Assembly (NCBI GenBank): GCA_023480605.1
Contig: JAMCWS010000185.1
Coordinates: 1 to 6,617 of the forward strand
Source of the DNA: a bacterium
Lineage (GTDB): Bacteria > Sumerlaeota > Sumerlaeia > MVZB01
Length of the DNA: 6,617 nucleotides
Direction: 5' to 3'
Shown here piece after piece: positions 6,007-6,617 of the stretch (the first letter of the stretch is position 1; the number at the start of each line of letters is the position of its first letter). Under the pieces are notes generated by a model. That model was given only the letters and a program-made list of their open reading frames with translations. It was not told the origin of the DNA and did not search any database. A program made the position numbers and the translations under genes.

Positions 6007-6617
6007 ATGAATAGCGTAGCCGTAAAAATCGAATATCTACTCGCGTGGGCACGTTGTTGTCACGAATATCTGAATTGGGTTTTCACTCCACTCCGATTCG
6101 ACAAAGAGGGAAAAAAACCCATTCGCGCGGACTGGCAGTCTGAGCCGCGGCTGGACTGGTCAATCATCGAGGCGCACATCCATGCTGGCGGCAATATCGG
6201 CCTGCGCACCGGCCAAGCCTCGGGGATCGTCGCCGTCGACATCGACGAGGGGGCCGATTTGGATGGCCTGGACCTGCCTGAGACCGTCACCGTGCGCACC
6301 GGCTCGGGCGGGTGGCATCTCTATTACGCCTACGATCAACCCTTGCATAACTCGGTCGGTAAACTCGCTGAGCATATCGACATCCGAGCCGACCGGGGTC
6401 AAGTGGTCTTCCCCGGGTCGATCCACCCCGACACCGGCGAGCCCTACGTGTTCACGGCGGCACCCTGGGATGTCGATTTGGCACCCCTGCCGGCGTGGAT
6501 CATCGAGCGGTGTCAGGCGCCCAAGGACGTGCCGGGGCTCCCGCCGACTCCGAGCCCGCCCGCAGCGTCCGAGTCGACCGGTTATGTCCCCAACCGCGCA
6601 GCGTTTCCCCGGCCCTA
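6007..6617 (+). CDS. Bifunctional DNA primase/polymerase (AEP, Prim-Pol family), N-terminal part, cut by window edge
   Basis: 203 codons, open to the right edge. The archaeo-eukaryotic primase core is clear: FTPLRFDKEGKKPIRADW (residues 26-43), GGNIGLRTG (61-69), the metal-binding pair Asp78/Asp80 in IVAVDIDEG, GSGGWHLYY with His104 for nucleotide binding, and HIDIRADRGQVVFPGS with the third acidic residue Asp125. These proteins start and extend DNA and are typically encoded by phages, plasmids and integrative elements, often fused to a helicase C-terminally; that part is beyond the window. Residues ~175-203 (PGLPPTPSPPAASE) look like a flexible linker. The ATG at 6007 is chosen because family sequence starts just after it; AGGATGG at 5992-5998 is a weak SD, and an in-frame ATG at 5995 is possible. 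The first ~100 bases have much lower GC than the rest. Confidence 0.88.
   Translation, partial: MNSVAVKIEYLLAWARCCHEYLNWVFTPLRFDKEGKKPIRADWQSEPRLDWSIIEAHIHAGGNIGLRTGQASGIVAVDIDEGADLDGLDLPETVTVRTGSGGWHLYYAYDQPLHNSVGKLAEHIDIRADRGQVVFPGSIHPDTGEPYVFTAAPWDVDLAPLPAWIIERCQAPKDVPGLPPTPSPPAASESTGYVPNRAAFPRP

Noticed and set aside
6106..6120. A AAA AAA heptamer in the zero frame after AGAGGG in the primase-polymerase gene, a possible -1 slippery site
   Set aside because: It simply encodes the conserved Gly-Lys-Lys-Pro of the family, and a -1 shift meets a stop within about 10 codons. It is worth checking only as a homopolymer prone to sequencing error.
1..6617. CRISPR arrays, tRNA/rRNA genes, insertion sequence ends
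   Set aside because: No regularly spaced repeats, RNA gene signatures or transposase motifs were seen on either strand.

Overview
The window is GC-rich bacterial DNA with ordinary Shine-Dalgarno starts. It holds parts of a polysaccharide- or glycoprotein-degrading gene neighbourhood, a decaying alpha-mannosidase pair, and the edge of what looks like a mobile element. No taxonomic marker is present. The secreted, multi-domain GH42-like hydrolase resembles those common in polysaccharide-degrading Planctomycetota, Lentisphaerota and related lineages, so an uncultured PVC-type or similar bacterium is my best guess. That is an inference only.

Layout. (1) Positions 1-482, minus strand: the N-terminal 160 codons of a NIF3/YqfO-type dinuclear-metal protein, cut by the left edge. 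(2) Positions 483-920: no gene, with a strong GC hairpin at 836-862. (3) Positions 921-3608, minus strand: an intact secreted GH42-like protein of 895 residues with signal peptide, N-terminal carbohydrate-binding-like domain, TIM barrel, Rossmann-like domain and C-terminal beta domain. (4) Positions 3609-4137: a divergent intergenic region with a candidate promoter on each side and two short inverted repeats around a perfect TTGACA. (5) Positions 4138-4596, plus strand: a remnant carrying only the C-terminal part of a GH92 alpha-mannosidase, but with a good ribosome binding site. (6) Positions 4643 to about 5760, plus strand: a GH38 alpha-mannosidase broken by two frameshifts and missing its C-terminal half. 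(7) From about 5760 to 6006: lower-GC DNA with no recognisable gene and an 8-bp inverted repeat. (8) Positions 6007-6617, plus strand: the N-terminal 203 codons of a bifunctional primase-polymerase (AEP/Prim-Pol), cut by the right edge.

How it fits together. GH92 and GH38 enzymes both remove alpha-linked mannose, so the plus-strand pair, 46 bases apart and each with its own strong SD, looks like a former alpha-mannan or N-glycan utilisation operon facing the GH42-like gene across a shared regulatory region. The pair is now damaged at both ends: GH92 lacks its N-terminal ~80%, and GH38 lacks its C-terminal ~half and carries two indels. GH38 homology stops shortly before a primase-polymerase gene of the kind carried by phages, plasmids and integrative elements. 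The simplest reading is that a mobile element inserted into, or a rearrangement ended in, the GH38 gene. I see no clearly new defence or molecular system; the most interesting part is this decay and insertion zone (4138-6120).
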